A program made the translations under genes and the position numbers. The notes under the pieces are model-generated. The model was not told where the DNA came from. It searched no databases and worked only from the letters and a program-made list of their open reading frames with translations. From Woeseiaceae bacterium (GTDB taxonomy: Bacteria; Pseudomonadota; Gammaproteobacteria; Steroidobacterales; Woeseiaceae), in the NCBI GenBank assembly GCA_011772865.1, contig WVYQ01000034.1, positions 154,572-212,584 of the forward strand: a stretch of DNA of 58,013 nucleotides, in the 5' to 3' direction. How positions within the stretch are numbered: the first letter of the stretch is position 1; each line of letters starts with the position of its first letter. Positions 55,957 to 58,013 of this stretch are shown here, piece by piece.

Positions 55957-57723
55957 CTAGTGCTCCGGTACCCCGTGCTGGCGTCCTGCGGGCGCGTCCT
56001 CTGGCGGCACGTTTTGCGGAATGAAGTCGTCCGGATAACCGGGCACGCTATAGTCGTATGCCCAGCGATGGCACTCGGGCAAGTCGTGGCCCCAGTTGCC
56101 GTGCTTCGGCGGCGTATCGGGCGTCTGCCACTCGAGCGTCGTTGCATCCCACGGGTTTGGATCCGCCTTCTTGCCGCTCTTCAGGCTCCAGAACACGTTG
56201 ATGAAGAACAGTATCTGCGTAAAGGCAACGAACAGCGCCGACAACGTGATCCAGGCGTTCAGATCCTGGGCGGAGGCTGGCATGAAGTCCGTGTTGCCCA
56301 TGGCGAAGTAGCGCCGCGGCACACCCTGGAAGCCGAGGTAGTGCATCGGCAGGTAGATCGCGTACGTCCCCAGGAACGTCATCCAGAAATGCCACTTGCC
56401 GAGCGTCTCGTTGTACATCTTGCCCGTGATCTTCGGCCACCAGTGATAGATGGCGCCGAACACGACGAGCACGGGCGACACGCCCATGACCATGTGGAAG
56501 TGAGCGACCACAAAATAGGTATCGGACAGCGGCAGGTCGATCGTGACGTTACCGAGGAAAAGGCCTGTCAGTCCGCCATGAATGAAGGTGAAGATGAAGC
56601 CGATTGCGAACAGCATCGGCACCCTGAGATGAATATTGCCTTCCCAGAGCGTCAGCACCCAGTTGTAGACCTTGAGCGCGGTGGGCACAGCAATAATCAG
56701 CGTTGTCGTGGCAAAGAAGAATCCGAAGTAGGGGTTCATGCCGCTGACGTACATGTGGTGCGCCCACACGATGAAGCTCAGGCCGCCGATCGCGATGATC
56801 GCCCAGACCATCATGCGATAGCCGAAAATGTTCTTGCGCGCATGCGTGGACAACAGGTCGGACACGATACCGAATGCGGGCAGCGCGACGATATAGACCT
56901 CGGGATGACCGAAGAACCAGAACAAGTGCTGGAACAGGATCGGGCTGCCTCCCGTATAACCGGGGTCCTGGCCAAACGAGCTAATGGCCGGCATGAAGAA
57001 ACTCGTCATCAGCGTCTTGTCCAGCAGCATCATGATCGCGCTGACGAGCAGCGCCGGGAATGCCAGCAGGCCAAGAACCGTGGCAATGAAAATGCCCCAC
57101 ACCGACAGCGGCATGCGCATCAACGTCATGCCACGGCAGCGCGCCTGCAGGACGGTCGTGACGTAATTGAGGCCGCCCATCGTGAACGCGATGATGAAGA
57201 CGCCCAAGGATGCCAGCATCAGGATGATGCCCCAGTCGGTTCCCGGCGTACCCTGCATGATGGCTTGTGGTGGATACAGCGTCCAGCCGGCCCCGGTCGA
57301 ACCGCCCGGCACGAAGAAGCTGGCCAGCAGGATGATGACCGAGAGCAGGTACACCCAGAAACTGAGCATGTTCATGTACGGGAACACCATGTCGCGCGAA
57401 CCGCACATGAGCGGGATCAGGTAGTTGCCGAAGCCGCCCAGGAACAGCGCGGTCAGCAGGTAGATCACCATGATCATCCCGTGCATCGTGACGAACTGGT
57501 AGTAGTTCTCAGGAGTAATGAACGAGAACGTGTCGGGGAACCCGAGCTGCAGCCGCATCATCGCCGAGAGGATCAGCGCGATGACGCCGACAAAGATCGC
57601 CGTGATTCCGTACTGAATCGCGATGACCTTGTGGTCCTGGCTCCAGATGTACTTGGTGATGAACGTGTCCGGATCGTGATGCTCGATATCGTGATCGCGA
57701 TCAGCTATAGCAACGTATCCCAT
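55957..57723 (-). CDS. ctaD: Cytochrome c oxidase subunit I (aa3 type, A1 family)
   Basis: The 588-residue haem-copper subunit has twelve helices, the low- and high-spin haem histidines, the CuB Tyr-His pair and proton channel residue in FWFFGHPEVYIVALPAFG, WAHHMYVSG, the K-channel segment IIAVPTALKVYNW and AHFHMVMG. The GHPEVY motif and the Asn in GGFGNYLIPLM classify it as an A1-type oxidase. It is the terminal oxidase for aerobic respiration and is encoded in the same operon as nucleoside transporter and deoB. Confidence 0.95.
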   Translation of the reverse strand: MGYVAIADRDHDIEHHDPDTFITKYIWSQDHKVIAIQYGITAIFVGVIALILSAMMRLQLGFPDTFSFITPENYYQFVTMHGMIMVIYLLTALFLGGFGNYLIPLMCGSRDMVFPYMNMLSFWVYLLSVIILLASFFVPGGSTGAGWTLYPPQAIMQGTPGTDWGIILMLASLGVFIIAFTMGGLNYVTTVLQARCRGMTLMRMPLSVWGIFIATVLGLLAFPALLVSAIMMLLDKTLMTSFFMPAISSFGQDPGYTGGSPILFQHLFWFFGHPEVYIVALPAFGIVSDLLSTHARKNIFGYRMMVWAIIAIGGLSFIVWAHHMYVSGMNPYFGFFFATTTLIIAVPTALKVYNWVLTLWEGNIHLRVPMLFAIGFIFTFIHGGLTGLFLGNVTIDLPLSDTYFVVAHFHMVMGVSPVLVVFGAIYHWWPKITGKMYNETLGKWHFWMTFLGTYAIYLPMHYLGFQGVPRRYFAMGNTDFMPASAQDLNAWITLSALFVAFTQILFFINVFWSLKSGKKADPNPWDATTLEWQTPDTPPKHGNWGHDLPECHRWAYDYSVPGYPDDFIPQNVPPEDAPAGRQHGVPEH

Positions 57724-57737
57724 GGGTCTACCCTGTC

Positions 57738-58013
57738 CTAAAGCGTATTGATGTAAGCGACGAGGTCCTTGATGGCCTGCTCATCTCTGAAGTTTTTGGC
57801 CATGAAGCTCATCTGGAAACCATAGAAATCCTGCGGGTGCGAACCGCGAATCCCGTCCCTGAATAGGTTTAACTGGCGCTCGATGTACCAGTCGGTCATG
57901 CCGGCGAGACGTGGCGCATTCATCGCCCGGATGCCCATGCCGTCGGCGCCGTGGCAGTACGCGCAAATCGTGTACGTGTCCTTGCCGTTCTCGGCGTTGC
58001 CCTCGACCGTCGC
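57738..58013 (-). CDS. C-terminal class I cytochrome c domain (cut by window edge; probably end of CoxB)
   Basis: Reading from 58013 to the stop at 57738 gives 91 residues that contain CAYCH, GADGMG, APRLAGMTDWYIERQL, HPQDFYGFQMSFMA and AYINTL, which is a complete mono-haem cytochrome c. The start is outside the window. It is 14 bases from the subunit I gene, where subunit II is expected, so this is probably the cytochrome c extension of a caa3-like CoxB; a free cytochrome c gene is the alternative. Confidence 0.75.
   Translation of the reverse strand, partial: ATVEGNAENGKDTYTICAYCHGADGMGIRAMNAPRLAGMTDWYIERQLNLFRDGIRGSHPQDFYGFQMSFMAKNFRDEQAIKDLVAYINTL

Noticed and set aside
55960-57741. A 593-codon open frame on the plus strand opposite cytochrome oxidase subunit I.
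   Set aside because: It is antisense to a fully conserved gene, its translation is rich in His, Arg, Gln and Glu without domains, and GC-rich codon bias keeps this frame open.

Overview
This is a GC-rich, densely coded chromosomal segment from an aerobic Gram-negative bacterium. TonB-dependent receptors, many lipobox signal peptides, an aa3-type cytochrome oxidase operon and the style of the proteins suggest a heterotrophic gammaproteobacterium, possibly marine; that placement is inference. I find 49 protein genes, two cut by the window ends, and no rRNA, tRNA, CRISPR array, insertion sequence or phage gene. No gap between genes exceeds 300 bases; the longest is 28996-29284.

The unifying theme is use of nucleotides, nucleosides and nucleobases. 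(1) 1-6811, minus: uraH-xdhA-xdhB-xdhC-puuD-puuE, hypoxanthine/xanthine to urate and on to allantoin and allantoate. (2) 6878-9600, plus: a gluconate-dehydrogenase-like GMC pair and an exported RidA homologue. (3) 9605-14127: a periplasmic metallophosphoesterase, a CotH-like protein, a hydrolase-fold protein that lacks its nucleophile, and a DUF4956 membrane protein. (4) 14251-21388: adenosine kinase, a PQQ dehydrogenase, and the minus-strand operon deoD-deoC-ALDH-truncated ALDH. (5) 21504-31670: a TonB receptor, two lipoproteins (one of the nuclease/phosphatase fold), a giant Oar-like TonB receptor, a 5'-nucleotidase lipoprotein and a class P4 acid phosphatase lipoprotein. (6) 31730-40352, plus: a complete reductive pyrimidine pathway (beta-ureidopropionase, NCS1 permease, dihydropyrimidinase, PreT, PreA, cytidine deaminase) ending in a TolB/TPR protein. 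(7) 45788-40359, minus: PhyH dioxygenase, deoA, CNT transporter, nucleoside hydrolase, ribokinase and a 47-codon ORF, divergent from (8) 45896-49991, a third TonB receptor, a lipoprotein MTA/SAH-deaminase homologue and a small membrane protein. (9) 58013-49988, minus: cytochrome oxidase genes running directly into a second CNT transporter, phosphopentomutase deoB and a second TolB/TPR protein.

Together these genes could strip phosphate from nucleotides outside the inner membrane, import nucleosides, split them by phosphorolysis or hydrolysis, feed the sugars into central metabolism (deoB, deoC, ALDH, ribokinase), and degrade purine and pyrimidine bases. The organisation resembles a polysaccharide utilisation locus but for nucleic-acid-derived substrates. 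I found no recognisable transcription regulator in the whole window.
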